43,622 bases of DNA from Bacillota bacterium (GTDB lineage: Bacteria; Bacillota; GCA-003054495; Carboxydocellales; JAJZTU01): the NCBI GenBank assembly GCA_021848765.1, contig JAJZTU010000003.1:1-43622 (forward strand). The letters are read 5' to 3'. Position 1 is the first letter of the stretch. Each line of letters begins with the position of its first letter. The notes beneath the pieces were generated by a model, which saw only the letters and a program-made list of their open reading frames with translations, ran no database searches and was not told the origin of the DNA. The translations under genes were made by a program, and so were the position numbers. Below are positions 7,978-17,617 of the stretch, one piece after another.

Positions 7978-9381
7978 TCAATACCTGCGCCGCTTGCCGG
8001 CGGCTTGGATGCCTATTTCATCCCTGTATTTGGCCACCGTGCGGCGGGAAATATTAAGACCTTTGCTTACCAGGATATCGCCAATACGCTGGTCACTCAG
8101 AGGTTTTTTGGGATCTTCGGCTTCTACCAGGTCTCTGATCATCCGTTTGATGCTCTGGGAGGAGATCATGGTCCCCGTAACATCGTCTACACCGCTGGAA
8201 AAGAAGTATTTCATTTCGAAAACACCCTTCGGGGTCTGGATATACTTATTAGAGGTAGCCCTGCTGATAGTGGATTCATGCATTCCCACAATTTCAGCAA
8301 CCTGCTTCAGGTTTAAGGGCTTTAGATAACGGATTCCGTGTTCCAGAAAATCCTTCTGGAGTTCCACCAGGCAGTTGGCGACCTTGTACAAAGTAAGCCT
8401 CCGCTGTTCGATGCTTTTAATTAACCAGGAAGCAGAGTTAAGCTTGCTTTCCACGAATTTTTTAGCTTCCTCATCAGCCTGTGCTCCGGACAGAACGCTA
8501 CGATAGGTAGAATTAATTCCCAGCCGGGGAGCGGATGTGTCATTTACCAGGACAATATACTGGCCCTCTACCCTTTCCACAACTACGTCAGGGATTACAT
8601 AGCGGACATCGTGAGGACTGCCGAATTTCCGGCCGGGCTTGGGGTCCAGGGTTTTGAGGATGTCAGCGGCCTCCTGAATATCCTGGACGGTGGCGTCCAG
8701 ATCCTTGGCAATCTTCTGCACCCTGCCTTCGGCTAAATCCGGGAGGTAATGCTTGATTAGTGTCCTTAAAAACTTGTTCTCGATGTTAAGGCTGTCCACT
8801 TGCAGGAGCAGGCATTCTACCAGGTTCCTTGCTCCTACTCCCGGGGGGTCAAAAGTTTGAATAACATTCAGCACCTTTTCTGCCTGTTCGGGTTGGATAT
8901 CCAGCCCGGTAGTGCTTTCCTCCAGCGTACAGGTCAGGTAACCATGTTCATCAATATTACCGATAATGTATTCACCAATTTTACGCTCTGCCTTGGATAA
9001 ATTAGTGAGACTGAGTTGGGTTAAGAGGGTCTCCTGAAGGGAAGGCGCCTGGGAGAGGAAATTCTCAAAACCAAACTGTTCCGGTTCGCCACCGCGCTCC
9101 CGTTGGGTATAACCCAGGTCACTGCGGTCCTGGAAATACTCCTGCCAATCAATGTCAAACTTGTCCTCCCGTTCGCGGTTCTCGTCAGCAGTTGCCTCCT
9201 CCTGCTCACCCTTTTCTGCCTCTTCTTTTTTTTCCAGAACAGGGTTCTCCAGCAGTTCCTGTTCAATGTATTCGGCAAGTTCCATAGCGGATAACTGCAA
9301 AATTGTAATGGCTTGTCGAAGTTCCGGGGTCATTATTAATTTTTGGGTTTGCTCTAAGGATAGTCCAAAACCAAGACGCAT
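7978..9381 (-). CDS. rpoN: RNA polymerase sigma-54 factor
   Basis: The 467-residue alternative sigma factor that needs an AAA+ enhancer-binding activator. Region I is at the N-terminus (LGFGLSLEQTQKLIMTPELRQAITILQLS), followed by an acidic region II around residues 50-90, the core-binding domain, and a C-terminal domain ending in the RpoN box ISRRTVAKYRDEIGI. The ATG at 9381 has AAGGAGAG five bases upstream. It is transcribed toward cggR but ends in its own strong terminator. No -24/-12 promoter or activator gene was recognised in the window. Confidence 0.97.
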   Translation of the reverse strand: MRLGFGLSLEQTQKLIMTPELRQAITILQLSAMELAEYIEQELLENPVLEKKEEAEKGEQEEATADENREREDKFDIDWQEYFQDRSDLGYTQRERGGEPEQFGFENFLSQAPSLQETLLTQLSLTNLSKAERKIGEYIIGNIDEHGYLTCTLEESTTGLDIQPEQAEKVLNVIQTFDPPGVGARNLVECLLLQVDSLNIENKFLRTLIKHYLPDLAEGRVQKIAKDLDATVQDIQEAADILKTLDPKPGRKFGSPHDVRYVIPDVVVERVEGQYIVLVNDTSAPRLGINSTYRSVLSGAQADEEAKKFVESKLNSASWLIKSIEQRRLTLYKVANCLVELQKDFLEHGIRYLKPLNLKQVAEIVGMHESTISRATSNKYIQTPKGVFEMKYFFSSGVDDVTGTMISSQSIKRMIRDLVEAEDPKKPLSDQRIGDILVSKGLNISRRTVAKYRDEIGIQAAGKRRRY

Positions 9382-9545
9382 AATATCTCTCCTTCGTACA
9401 TAAACCCATTCGACCCAGACTCTTCACCGGCACCTCAAGTTTAATGAAAGTTCTGACTTGTCCGGGGTTAAATTTCTGTTAAACCTGAAAGTACCTAAGT
9501 ATTCTATCCCCCTTGGTTATTCTCCTGCTTACTAATGAGTTTATT

Positions 9546-10070
9546 CTAATTATGCCTGGTTGATACTTCTGGGTAGGATGTAATATTTTGGTTAGGGCTT
9601 AACACCCTGATCGGTACCCCGCCCACCGTGGTATTGGCCGGGACGTCGCAGTTTACCAGGGAACAGGCGGCTACCACGGAGTTATCACCAATGGTAACTC
9701 CGGGCAACAGGGTACTGTTAGCTCCGATGAGCACATTTTTGCCAATTACCACCGGACCGATATGGTAGGACCGGTGCAGGTACTCATGGGTGAGTACGGT
9801 GCAGTTATAGCCAATTGTGGTATCCTCACCTATGGAGATTTTTTCCGGAAAGAAAATATCCACCATGACCATGAGGCCAATGGAGACACGGGGTGCAATT
9901 TTCATTCCCAAGCCCAGGCGGTACAGCCAACTTTTTACGGTAAGCGACGGGCAGTAACGGCCAATTTGAATTACCGCAAAATTTTTTACCACCTTTAACG
10001 GGCTTACAATGCGGTGCCAGTGCTGCATGGCATTCTTGTCCCGCACCTCAAAGCGCTGGTAATTACGCAT
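9546..10070 (-). CDS. Hexapeptide-repeat (left-handed beta-helix) acyltransferase
   Basis: A 174-residue protein with imperfect hexapeptide repeats between about residues 75 and 160 (ISIGEDTTIG, VVIGKNVLIG, VTIGDNSVVA, CDVPANTTVGGVP), the signature of the maltose/galactoside O-acetyltransferase superfamily. The likely catalytic His is in VLTHEYLH, and the closing VGGVPIRVL matches the end of such enzymes. The N-terminal 70 residues are not recognised. It starts nine bases after the MBL hydrolase gene, so the two probably share a transcript. The acyl donor is probably acetyl-CoA; the acceptor cannot be told. Confidence 0.82.
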   Translation of the reverse strand: MRNYQRFEVRDKNAMQHWHRIVSPLKVVKNFAVIQIGRYCPSLTVKSWLYRLGLGMKIAPRVSIGLMVMVDIFFPEKISIGEDTTIGYNCTVLTHEYLHRSYHIGPVVIGKNVLIGANSTLLPGVTIGDNSVVAACSLVNCDVPANTTVGGVPIRVLSPNQNITSYPEVSTRHN

Positions 10071-10079
10071 TATCCAATC

Positions 10080-11072
10080 TCAACCCTTTTTCAGATAAGG
10101 AGTCAGGTCAAGGTAGCCCATATCCTGGGCCACCCCGGTCGGGATGCCGGTCATCCCTTCCACATACTCCGCCATCTTGAATCTAATATCCTCAGGCTCT
10201 ACACAACAGTAATTAAAGTGGGACATATAACAAAGCTTGACCTGGGAATCCCTCAGCAGATGGGCCAGCCCGATGGTAGTTATATGCCGGTGGACCCAGG
10301 CATTGTGACTGGTAACATTGGCGATAAGGACATCTACCCGGGAAAAGGCTTCCCTGATATCCTCCCTGAAGCGCTCGACTTTCCGGAAGTCCATTATCGG
10401 CCCAAAACGCTTTACTTCCTGGATGCCGTCCGGGGTGGAGTAAGCGAGGATATAGTTGGTATCCCCGGTATAGCCAAGGCGGAGGCCCTCCGCCTCCAGA
10501 ATAAATCCGTAGTTTTCCGTCCCGTGATAGGCTTGGACGGGAGTAAGCTTTACTCCTTTGACAGTCAAACTGCTGCCTGCCTCCAGGTAAACCACCTGGG
10601 GTCCTCCCAGATAGCCGTATTTTTCGGTTTCTCCCTGGTGAAACTTGCTGATACTTCTTTCGTCCTCAAAGACCTTTTTCGGCCCCATGAGGAGTCCACG
10701 GCGGGTGGACATCGCCCAACACATGCCTTCAATAATGCTCTCCGCCCCGGCGTAATGGTCCACATGTCCGTGGGAGATGTACACGGCATCCAAGGCGCCC
10801 AAATCGACCCGGGCCTCCAGGACCCCTTGCAGGGCCCCCGGACCGGGATCCACATACATAAACAGGTCGCCGAACTCCACCAGAAAGCCGGCTGTCCGGG
10901 GCCTCTGGGCAAGCACTGCCTCAGGGTTCCCCCCTGTCCCTAAAAAGGTTACTCCCCACTTGGGTTTTCTCTGTAGGCGACCCTTGCGGTCTTTCCATTT
11001 TTCTTTGGAATTTAAGATAGCTGCCTTAGTTTTGTCCCGCAGCCATAAATCCAGGTCTTGCATCTTAACCAT
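10080..11072 (-). CDS. MBL-fold metallohydrolase (RNase Z-like)
   Basis: A 330-residue metallo-beta-lactamase-fold protein. The metal site HGHVDHYAG is near residue 100, a distal Asp is in LGYTGDTNYI, and a late His is in SHFNYCC. The Gly-rich start FLGTGGNPEAV matches the RNase Z / ElaC-like branch. The substrate could be RNA or a small ester and is not resolved. A GGGGAG ribosome site lies about seven bases before the ATG. It overlaps neither neighbour and is followed by the acyltransferase gene after nine bases. Confidence 0.82.
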   Translation of the reverse strand: MVKMQDLDLWLRDKTKAAILNSKEKWKDRKGRLQRKPKWGVTFLGTGGNPEAVLAQRPRTAGFLVEFGDLFMYVDPGPGALQGVLEARVDLGALDAVYISHGHVDHYAGAESIIEGMCWAMSTRRGLLMGPKKVFEDERSISKFHQGETEKYGYLGGPQVVYLEAGSSLTVKGVKLTPVQAYHGTENYGFILEAEGLRLGYTGDTNYILAYSTPDGIQEVKRFGPIMDFRKVERFREDIREAFSRVDVLIANVTSHNAWVHRHITTIGLAHLLRDSQVKLCYMSHFNYCCVEPEDIRFKMAEYVEGMTGIPTGVAQDMGYLDLTPYLKKG

Positions 11073-11128
11073 GATTGGCTCCCCATTTAAAAAACTCTAT
11101 ATTTAACTGACTCTGTATTTAACTGACG

Positions 11129-12079
11129 CTAGATTGAATTGACTCTTTCCCGCAGCTTCTCAGCCAGCTTTTCCAGCTTGCGGATCCGGTGGTTTACCCC
11201 TGACTTGCCTACTGGGGGGTCCATGAGTTCTCCCAATTCCTTAAGGCTTACCTCAGGATACCGGAGGCGGGCCTCAGCCACCTCCCGCAATCCGGCCGGA
11301 AGTTTGTCCATGCCCAAGGTATTGGCCACAAACCGGATACTTTCCAGCTGGCGCACGGCGGCATTGACGGTCTTGTTTAAATTGGCAGTCTCACAATTGA
11401 CCAGACGGTTCACCTGGTTGCGCATATCTTTGACAATGCGCACATTCTCAAAATTCAGCAGGGCGCTGTGTGCTCCAATTATGTTCAGTAAGGCCACAAT
11501 AGCCTCACTCCCCTTGAGATAGACCACCTGCCAGTTTTTGCGGGAACCTACCTTGGCAGGCAGCTTATAGCGTCTGATTAGGCGGCAGATGGCCTCGGCA
11601 TGCTTGGCGTCATTGGTGATAATCTCCAGATGGTAATCCCCTTCGGGATCGCTGACTGAGCCCCCGCCGAGAAACACCCCCCTCAGGTAAGCACGGCGGC
11701 AGCACTCTTTAGCAAGGAACTCATCATAAATTCCTTCAGCCAAGTCCCCCTCCAGGTCCAATACCCCGATGGCTTTTAAAATGGTCTGGACCTTTCCCGG
11801 CCCGGCAACCCGGACCAGATAGGAATTATGCTTTTTCAACCTGATGCCTTTGCGCATCAGGACCTCGGTATGTATGTTAAACAAATTCTTCAGCATGGTA
11901 AATATCTTGCGGGCCACGGCTGCGTTTTCCGTGTTGATGTTAAGGGTAACCCTGTTGCCGGTACTGATTTGGATGACCCCGTCCATGCGAATCAAAGCAG
12001 CCAGCTCGGCCTTCTGGCAGCAGCGTTTTTCCGGTATAATCCGGGCCAGTTCATTCTTTGTGGTAGCTGAGAAAGACAA
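11129..12079 (-). CDS. whiA: DNA-binding protein WhiA
   Basis: A 316-residue protein with a degenerate LAGLIDADG homing-endonuclease-like N-terminal domain (LAALIRMDGVIQI ... CCRRAYLRGVFLGGGSVSDPEGDYHLE) and a C-terminal helix-turn-helix (RLRYPEVSLKELGELMDPPVGKSGVNHRIRKL). WhiA controls sporulation genes in actinomycetes and affects cell division in Bacillus. In most Firmicutes it directly follows rapZ and yvcK; here those genes lie about 21 kb upstream at 33.5-35.8 kb. The ATG is at 12079 and a 47-base gap separates it from the histidine kinase gene upstream. Confidence 0.96.
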   Translation of the reverse strand: MSFSATTKNELARIIPEKRCCQKAELAALIRMDGVIQISTGNRVTLNINTENAAVARKIFTMLKNLFNIHTEVLMRKGIRLKKHNSYLVRVAGPGKVQTILKAIGVLDLEGDLAEGIYDEFLAKECCRRAYLRGVFLGGGSVSDPEGDYHLEIITNDAKHAEAICRLIRRYKLPAKVGSRKNWQVVYLKGSEAIVALLNIIGAHSALLNFENVRIVKDMRNQVNRLVNCETANLNKTVNAAVRQLESIRFVANTLGMDKLPAGLREVAEARLRYPEVSLKELGELMDPPVGKSGVNHRIRKLEKLAEKLRERVNSI

Positions 12080-12126
12080 TCCCTACACCCCCTTAAGGGC
12101 TCTTGAACTTTAGTATACCACAATTA

Positions 12127-13575
12127 TTATGCCAGGAAAACATTTGGCAGCCACACTGTAAAGGCGCTCCCCACTCCGGGGGAGCTTTCCACCTCAAGCT
12201 CTCCCCCGTGCTGCTCCACTATCCGGTTGGCAATAGCCAGGCCCAGGCCGGTCCCGCTGCCTACCCTGGCCCGGTCTGCCCGGTAGAAACGCCGGAAAAT
12301 CTTAGGGATATCCTCAGGAGCAATCCCTGTCCCTGTATCATGGACAGTAATGCCGATAAAACCCGGCTTTTGCCGGGTGTCCAGCCAGACCCTGCCTCCC
12401 GCAGGGGTGTATTTAAAAGCATTATCAATAATAATCAGGAATAACTGCTTCAGGTAGTCCGGGTTGGCTGTAACCTGAATTCCTTTGACCTCTGCGGGAT
12501 CCATCCCCCGGAAGGTTGCCTGTCCAGGAATCAGGCGCACCTGGCGGTACAAATCTGCAAGGAACTCCTGCAGGGAAAGAGTTGCTTTGGTTATCTTAAA
12601 GCCGGCGTCTGCCCGGGCCAGGGCCAGGAGGTCGTTAACCAGCCGGGTCATCCGTTCCGTCTCCCCGGCGATATCTGCCAAAACTTCCCGGCGGGCTTCA
12701 GGGTCAATGTCCCCCATCTTTTGCAAGAGTTCAATATTGCCCCTGATGGTGGTCAAGGGGGTGCGCAGCTCATGGGAAGCATCGGAAACAAAGCGCTTCT
12801 GGGTAGCGATGCCCTCCTCCAGGCTTTGGTAGGCGCCGTGCAGCCTGGCCAGCATGTCATTGATGGTAGCGGTAAGTTCCCCAATCTCATCGGCAGGCCC
12901 TTCATAGTGAATACGGCTCTGGAGGTCCCGCGCCTCCTGAATATCCGCCGCAGCCTGGATTAAGCGGTCAATCGGCCGTAAAGCCATTCCGGCCAAAAAC
13001 CAGCCCAGCATCCCCGTCAACAGTACCGTCACCAGCCCCCCTGTAAACAGCACAAAGCTGAGGCGGCCAAGAGCCCTGTCCACCGGGACCAGCGAACGCC
13101 CTACCTGAAGAATGCCGATAATTTGGTCACGATAGGTCAAAGGCAGGTTAAAAGTGCGCAGCCTCTGGTCACCTGCCTCAATGGTCTCGTAAAAGCCCTT
13201 GCCTTTTACTGCATAGAGCAAGGTCTGCCTGCTTAAGGGCAGTACCTGATTACCCAGGTTATTAGACCTGGCCAAAATTTCCCCGTGATCATTTACCACC
13301 TGAAGATAGGTATCCGGCGAGGCAAAAACGTCAACATTAGGCAGAATAACCTGGCTTAAAGGAAAGGGAAATTCTCCCACGACCGTAATGGAGCGCACCA
13401 CTTGGTTTGCCTGGTTGGCAACTGACTGGTCGATCTCCTGGTGAAGATTGTGGCTTAAAAAAAGGTAGAGAAACACCCCTAAAGCCAGTAAGGTTAAGCT
13501 CAGGACCGTGCTATACCAAACAGTAAGCCGCATCCTGACAGACAGTTTCCGCCAGGGATTCTCTATAATGTTCAT
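12127..13575 (-). CDS. Membrane sensor histidine kinase (HAMP, PhoR/ResE-like)
   Basis: A 482-residue two-component sensor. TM1 spans about residues 19-40, an extracytoplasmic domain residues 41-175, and TM2 residues 176-197. A HAMP linker follows, then HisKA with the phospho-accepting His268 in SDASHELRTP, then a HATPase domain with the N box (DNAFKYT), G1 (DTGTGIAPED), the F box and G2 (GSGTGLGLAI). It lies six bases after the response-regulator gene, clearly as one operon. The stimulus is unknown. The adjacent htrA gene suggests an envelope-stress role, but htrA has its own terminator before this pair. Confidence 0.95.
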   Translation of the reverse strand: MNIIENPWRKLSVRMRLTVWYSTVLSLTLLALGVFLYLFLSHNLHQEIDQSVANQANQVVRSITVVGEFPFPLSQVILPNVDVFASPDTYLQVVNDHGEILARSNNLGNQVLPLSRQTLLYAVKGKGFYETIEAGDQRLRTFNLPLTYRDQIIGILQVGRSLVPVDRALGRLSFVLFTGGLVTVLLTGMLGWFLAGMALRPIDRLIQAAADIQEARDLQSRIHYEGPADEIGELTATINDMLARLHGAYQSLEEGIATQKRFVSDASHELRTPLTTIRGNIELLQKMGDIDPEARREVLADIAGETERMTRLVNDLLALARADAGFKITKATLSLQEFLADLYRQVRLIPGQATFRGMDPAEVKGIQVTANPDYLKQLFLIIIDNAFKYTPAGGRVWLDTRQKPGFIGITVHDTGTGIAPEDIPKIFRRFYRADRARVGSGTGLGLAIANRIVEQHGGELEVESSPGVGSAFTVWLPNVFLA

Positions 13576-13581
13576 CTTAGC

Positions 13582-14295
13582 TCACTCCCTAAGCACATAT
13601 CCGGCTCCCCGTACTGTATGGATCAGACGTTTTTCCCCCGCTTCCTCCAGCTTCTGACGCAGTATACCCACATAGACTTCCAGGACATTGGACTCCCCAC
13701 TGTAGTCAAAACCCCAAATCCTATCCATAATCAGTTCCCTGGTCAAGACCTGGCGGGGGTGCTCCAGGAACAGGGACAAAAGCTCGAATTCCTTGGTGGT
13801 AAGCTGGATAACCCGGCCTCCCCGGCAGGCTTCCCGGGTGCCGGTGTCCAGGCGCAGATCTGCAAACCGGTAGACAGTTGACTGGACTGCCGGGCGCGCC
13901 TTGTTCCCGGAAGGGTTTTCCGGGTTCCCGCCCTTGCCTCTCCGCAGCAGCGCCCTCACCCTGGCCAAAAGTTCCTCCAAAGCAAAGGGTTTTATCAGGT
14001 AATCATCTGCCCCTGCATCCAAGCCCTGGACCCGGTCATTGACCTCATCCCTGGCTGTAAGCATGAGGATGGGCAGGTTGCTTTCGGCCCGCAGGCGGCG
14101 GCATACTTCCATTCCGTCCAGAGCAGGCATCATCAGGTCCAGGATCACCAGGTCAGGAGGATTGGACCAGGCCAGTTTCAGGCCCTCCAAACCATCATTG
14201 GCCACCTGCACCGCATATCCTTCAAAGGTCAGCGCCCGGCGAAGCAGAGCGGTTATTTTGGGGTCATCATCAACTACGAGAATAGTTGCACCCAT
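13582..14295 (-). CDS. OmpR/PhoB-family response regulator
   Basis: A 237-residue regulator. The receiver domain has the acidic pocket VVDDD, phospho-acceptor Asp53 in LVILDLMMP, the conserved Thr in MLTARD, and Lys in YLIKPF. A linker follows, then a winged-helix trans_reg_C domain (residues about 140-235, ending IHTVRGAGYVLRE). It starts at ATG 14295 with GGAGGG five bases upstream and is the first gene of the two-gene signalling operon with the kinase at 12127-13575. DNA targets are unknown. Confidence 0.95.
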   Translation of the reverse strand: MGATILVVDDDPKITALLRRALTFEGYAVQVANDGLEGLKLAWSNPPDLVILDLMMPALDGMEVCRRLRAESNLPILMLTARDEVNDRVQGLDAGADDYLIKPFALEELLARVRALLRRGKGGNPENPSGNKARPAVQSTVYRFADLRLDTGTREACRGGRVIQLTTKEFELLSLFLEHPRQVLTRELIMDRIWGFDYSGESNVLEVYVGILRQKLEEAGEKRLIHTVRGAGYVLRE

Positions 14296-14340
14296 AGGCG
14301 CCCTCCTCTCTGCTGTTATTTTACAACAAACTCAACTAAA

Positions 14341-14389
14341 ATAAAAACACCTGCTCCCATAGGAGCGGGTGAGGCAAAGGAGCAGGTGT
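14341..14389 (-). terminator. Intrinsic terminator after htrA
   Basis: ACACCTGCTCC (14347-14357) and GGAGCAGGTGT (14379-14389) form an 11-bp stem. On the minus strand it is followed by TTTTTAT, between the htrA stop and the response-regulator start. Confidence 0.85.
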
Positions 14390-14415
14390 ATATTTGAAAG
14401 GCGAGTTGACAGTGC

Positions 14416-15618
14416 CTACTTGTGGCGGTCCTGCTTGGCTTCTATAGTGACCTCCGCGTAGTTGGTATTGCCGTCCCGGAAGACTACCAGGACTACTTTG
14501 TCACCCACCTTTGTTTTCTGAACCAATTCTACCAGTTCATCCTGAGTCTTAACCGGCTTTTTATTAAACTCCAAAATGATGTCACCCCTCTGAAGGCCAG
14601 CTTTCTCAGCAGGACCACCGGGAGCTACCGAGGCCACAATAACCCCTTCGGCCTTATTGAAGCCAAAATATTCGGCCAGCTCTTTGGTTACCGGCTGGAG
14701 GTATACTCCTAACCAGGGGCGCGTTACCTTGCCGTTTTTCAGCAAGTCCTGAAGGATAGCCTGGACAGTACTGGTGGGAATGGCGAAACCGATTCCCTGA
14801 GCCTGAGCGTTTACCGCCGTGTTAATCCCTACAACCTCACCGTTCAGGTTTAACAGGGGACCGCCGCTGTTGCCGGGGTTAATGGAAGCATCAGTCTGCA
14901 GAAGGTTTTCGTACCGCCGGTCCTCGATGTTTACCGGGCGGCCCTTAGCGCTGATGACGCCTACTGTGACGGTGTGGTCCAGGCCATAGGGGTTCCCGAT
15001 GGCGATTACCCAATCCCCCACCAGGATGTTCTCCGATTTGCCCAGGGGAAGGGTGGGCAGTTCCTTGTCTGCCTTGATTTTTAATACTGCCAGGTCTTTA
15101 TCATAATCAGAGCCTGCTAATTCAGCTGTAAAGGGTGTGGCATAGCCGTTTACCGTTACTGTAATTTTGTTCGCCCCGTCGATAACGTGTTCATTGGTTA
15201 GGATATAGCCGTCCTTGGAGATGATAAAGCCGGAGCCCATTCCCTTTTGAATTGACTGCTGCCGGGGCGCTAACTGCTGGTCACCGAAGAATTCCCGGAA
15301 AAAAGGATCGTTAAAAAATGGGTTTAGCCTCTGCATATCTGTGACCCTGACCTGGGTTTCAATCTTAACCACAGCCGGTCCGGTTTTGGCTACAATATCC
15401 CTGATCGTAGTAGGCCCCAGTAAGGTTACCGGACTTGTTACCTGAAAATCGGCCAACCGGCCGGTTTCCGCAGTCTTGGCGGTTTCCGCCCGGGCGGCTT
15501 TGTCCAAGATTCCGGGATTCAGAGCCAGCATCAGCCCACCTAAAGCCAAAATACCGGCTAAAAAGGAGCCAATTACTATGCCTAAAATGGGGCGTTTGGC
15601 CTGATTAGTTTCCTGCAT
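14416..15618 (-). CDS. htrA: HtrA/DegP-family serine protease with PDZ domain
   Basis: A 400-residue membrane-anchored envelope protease. A single N-terminal transmembrane anchor covers about residues 10-34. The trypsin-like domain carries His144 (TNEHVIDG), Asp175 (YDKDLAVLK) and Ser251 (INPGNSGGPL). One C-terminal PDZ domain covers about residues 300-390 (GVIVASVAPGGPAEKAGLQRGDIILEFN is its centre). One PDZ domain is the usual form in Firmicutes. GGAGGGAG precedes the ATG at 15618. The gene ends at a strong terminator, upstream of the two-component genes. Confidence 0.95.
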   Translation of the reverse strand: MQETNQAKRPILGIVIGSFLAGILALGGLMLALNPGILDKAARAETAKTAETGRLADFQVTSPVTLLGPTTIRDIVAKTGPAVVKIETQVRVTDMQRLNPFFNDPFFREFFGDQQLAPRQQSIQKGMGSGFIISKDGYILTNEHVIDGANKITVTVNGYATPFTAELAGSDYDKDLAVLKIKADKELPTLPLGKSENILVGDWVIAIGNPYGLDHTVTVGVISAKGRPVNIEDRRYENLLQTDASINPGNSGGPLLNLNGEVVGINTAVNAQAQGIGFAIPTSTVQAILQDLLKNGKVTRPWLGVYLQPVTKELAEYFGFNKAEGVIVASVAPGGPAEKAGLQRGDIILEFNKKPVKTQDELVELVQKTKVGDKVVLVVFRDGNTNYAEVTIEAKQDRHK

Positions 15619-15724
15619 GAGTTCTCCCTCCAGAATTCTTTTAGTTTAATTTTGGAGGAGAAAGCTGAATATAACCTGAAAATAAGGTAAAGCTTTGTTA
15701 AAAGTTTTTTCCTTACTATCGTTT

Positions 15725-16801
15725 TCACAGGTTTTTTACTGCTGCCAGGGCATTAACCAGGCCTGCCCCTTGCTGATCGGAGTTAAGCCCTGGCAGCAGC
15801 TCAGCCTGTTTTTTCAGGTGAGTTATCATCTGGGTAGGATTCAGGGATTTTCTGGCCAGGACCAGGGCACAGGTGCCGGTGACATGAGGGGTAGCCATGG
15901 AAGTACCGCTCATATAGGCATAAGAATTGCCCTTATAGGTAGAGTAGATATTAACTCCGGGCGCTGTCAAATCAACCGAAGGGCCACAGGAGCTAAAGTA
16001 GGCAAAGGAATCATTCTGAGCGATTGCTGTTACTGCTATAACTTGAGGGTATTTGGCCGGATAAATGACCGTATCCCCACTGCAACCGCTGTTGCCGGCG
16101 GCAGCCACCATGGTAATTCCGGCCTGGGCTACTTTGACTATAGCTGCATAAAAAGAGGGGTAATCAAAAGGTGTGCCCAGACTCATGTTAATAACCCTCA
16201 TCTTGTGGTTAATACACCACTGAAGGCCCTCAATCACATCTGACAGGTAACCGCTCCCATATTTATTTAATACCTTTACACCGTACAGTAAAGCTTTGGG
16301 AGCAACCCCAACAACGCCCAGGGAATTATTCAGGGCGGCAACTATTCCGGCTACATGGGTCCCGTGGCCGTTATCATCATGAAAGGTTTTTCCATGATTA
16401 ACAGTATTCACTCCTCCGACAACCTTTAAATCCTTATGTTTCCGGTCAATCCCGGTATCAACTATGGCCACCTTGACTTTTGCCCCGGCGCTGAGCGGCC
16501 ACGCCAAATTAGCTTTTATCCGTTTTATTCCCCATGGCAGCGCCTGAGCCTGAGGATTGAGCTCAGATTCCCGTTCTGCCGCTGGTTCACCCTCAGAAAC
16601 CGCAGTAATCCTGCAGTCATCATCAACTCTCTGCACCCATGGTTCATTGGCAAGGGCAGTTAAGGCAGCTTTCTTGCGTACCTTTACTACCAAAGCGTTA
16701 ATTATGGGCAGGGATTTAATTATTACTCCCCAAGGAAGTACCTGACTCAAGGTTAATTGGTCAAGATTATAATCCGGATTTAAAACAATAATTTTTCTCA
16801 C
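15725..16801 (-). CDS. Subtilisin-like (S8) serine protease without signal peptide
   Basis: A 358-residue protease. An N-terminal propeptide-like segment (about residues 1-85) is followed by a peptidase S8 domain with Asp115 (VAIVDTGID), His146 (DNGHGTHVAG) and Ser301 (MSGTSMATPHV). No signal peptide or transmembrane segment is seen, so it may act inside the cell or the forespore like intracellular subtilisins. The GTG at 16801 is preferred because AAAGGGGG lies eight bases before it; an in-frame ATG at 16825 has no ribosome site. It stands alone, downstream of the lipoprotein gene's terminator. Confidence 0.9.
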   Translation of the reverse strand: MRKIIVLNPDYNLDQLTLSQVLPWGVIIKSLPIINALVVKVRKKAALTALANEPWVQRVDDDCRITAVSEGEPAAERESELNPQAQALPWGIKRIKANLAWPLSAGAKVKVAIVDTGIDRKHKDLKVVGGVNTVNHGKTFHDDNGHGTHVAGIVAALNNSLGVVGVAPKALLYGVKVLNKYGSGYLSDVIEGLQWCINHKMRVINMSLGTPFDYPSFYAAIVKVAQAGITMVAAAGNSGCSGDTVIYPAKYPQVIAVTAIAQNDSFAYFSSCGPSVDLTAPGVNIYSTYKGNSYAYMSGTSMATPHVTGTCALVLARKSLNPTQMITHLKKQAELLPGLNSDQQGAGLVNALAAVKNL

Positions 16802-16904
16802 CACAGCCGCCCCCTTTAAAGCCATTCCGGTTAGGGATCACGTGATTTAACTTCCTAGGTGTGACAGGTATAATATACAATATGAATTTTTTGCAGCTGT
16901 GGTT

Positions 16905-16938
16905 ACAACAAAACAACCCAGGTTGCCCTGGGTTGTTT
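16905..16938 (-). terminator. Intrinsic terminator after the sporulation lipoprotein gene
   Basis: AAACAACCCAG (16911-16921) and CTGGGTTGTTT (16928-16938) form a perfect 11-bp stem. It is followed on the minus strand by TTGTTGT, a short T-rich tail. It begins nine bases after the lipoprotein stop. Confidence 0.8.
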
Positions 16939-16946
16939 AAGTAAAG

Positions 16947-17483
16947 TTAAGTGGTTGGTTTGGCTCTGTTAAAAAATTCGCCGATTTCTTTGAAGAAATC
17001 AGATATAGGCCTGCCTTCGGCTATACCCCTGGCCATACCCTGGATTCGTCCCACCGCGTCCGGGTCGGTCTCCACCACAGCATTGACAATGCGGGGGTCT
17101 TCCTTGGCCCGGCTGGCGGCCAGTTCCCTGATTCTTTCCACCTTAGCCCCTTCGATGTTCTTTTTGAGGTCCACGCCAATGAGGGCAACATTCCCTACTA
17201 CGACAACATAGGCTCTGTTCACCCCATCAATAGCCGCTGCCTTTCTGGCAATATCATCAGCTGCATCAGCCGCACGGGCCTGGGTTCCGGGTGCAGGAAC
17301 CACCGGGGCCGGAGTAACCGCGCCAGGAGCCGGCGTTGTGGCCGGAGGAGGAGCCGGTGCTGTGGGCGGCGCCGGAGGAGCCGGTATGGGTTTTCTGGGA
17401 GCACAGCCACCTAGAGTTAAGACGGCTGCTACCAGGATTGCTACTAAAGCCAGGCTTAAAAAATATCCAATTCCCTTGTTCAT
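16947..17483 (-). CDS. YhcN/YlaJ-family sporulation lipoprotein
   Basis: A 178-residue predicted lipoprotein. The signal peptide ends in LTLGGC, a lipobox, about 30 residues in. A Pro/Ala-rich linker of about 50 residues (PAPPAPPTAPAPPPATTPAP) follows, and then the YhcN/YlaJ domain with AADDIARKAAAIDGVNRAYVVVVGNVALIGVDL. In Bacillus such proteins are made in the forespore and found in the spore inner membrane. The ATG at 17483 has GGAGGTG ahead; an upstream reading to 17585 is rejected for lack of a ribosome site. It supports the view that the host forms spores. Confidence 0.88.
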   Translation of the reverse strand: MNKGIGYFLSLALVAILVAAVLTLGGCAPRKPIPAPPAPPTAPAPPPATTPAPGAVTPAPVVPAPGTQARAADAADDIARKAAAIDGVNRAYVVVVGNVALIGVDLKKNIEGAKVERIRELAASRAKEDPRIVNAVVETDPDAVGRIQGMARGIAEGRPISDFFKEIGEFFNRAKPTT

Positions 17484-17617
17484 AGAATTCACCTCCTCTC
17501 CGGTAGATAGCAAAACTTGCCCAGAGGTAAGTTTTTCCCACCGGAGAGAAAATATGCAGCAGTATCCAATGCAACACGGTGTCACCTCAATTTTTTTAAG
17601 TAAATATAAGTAAATAT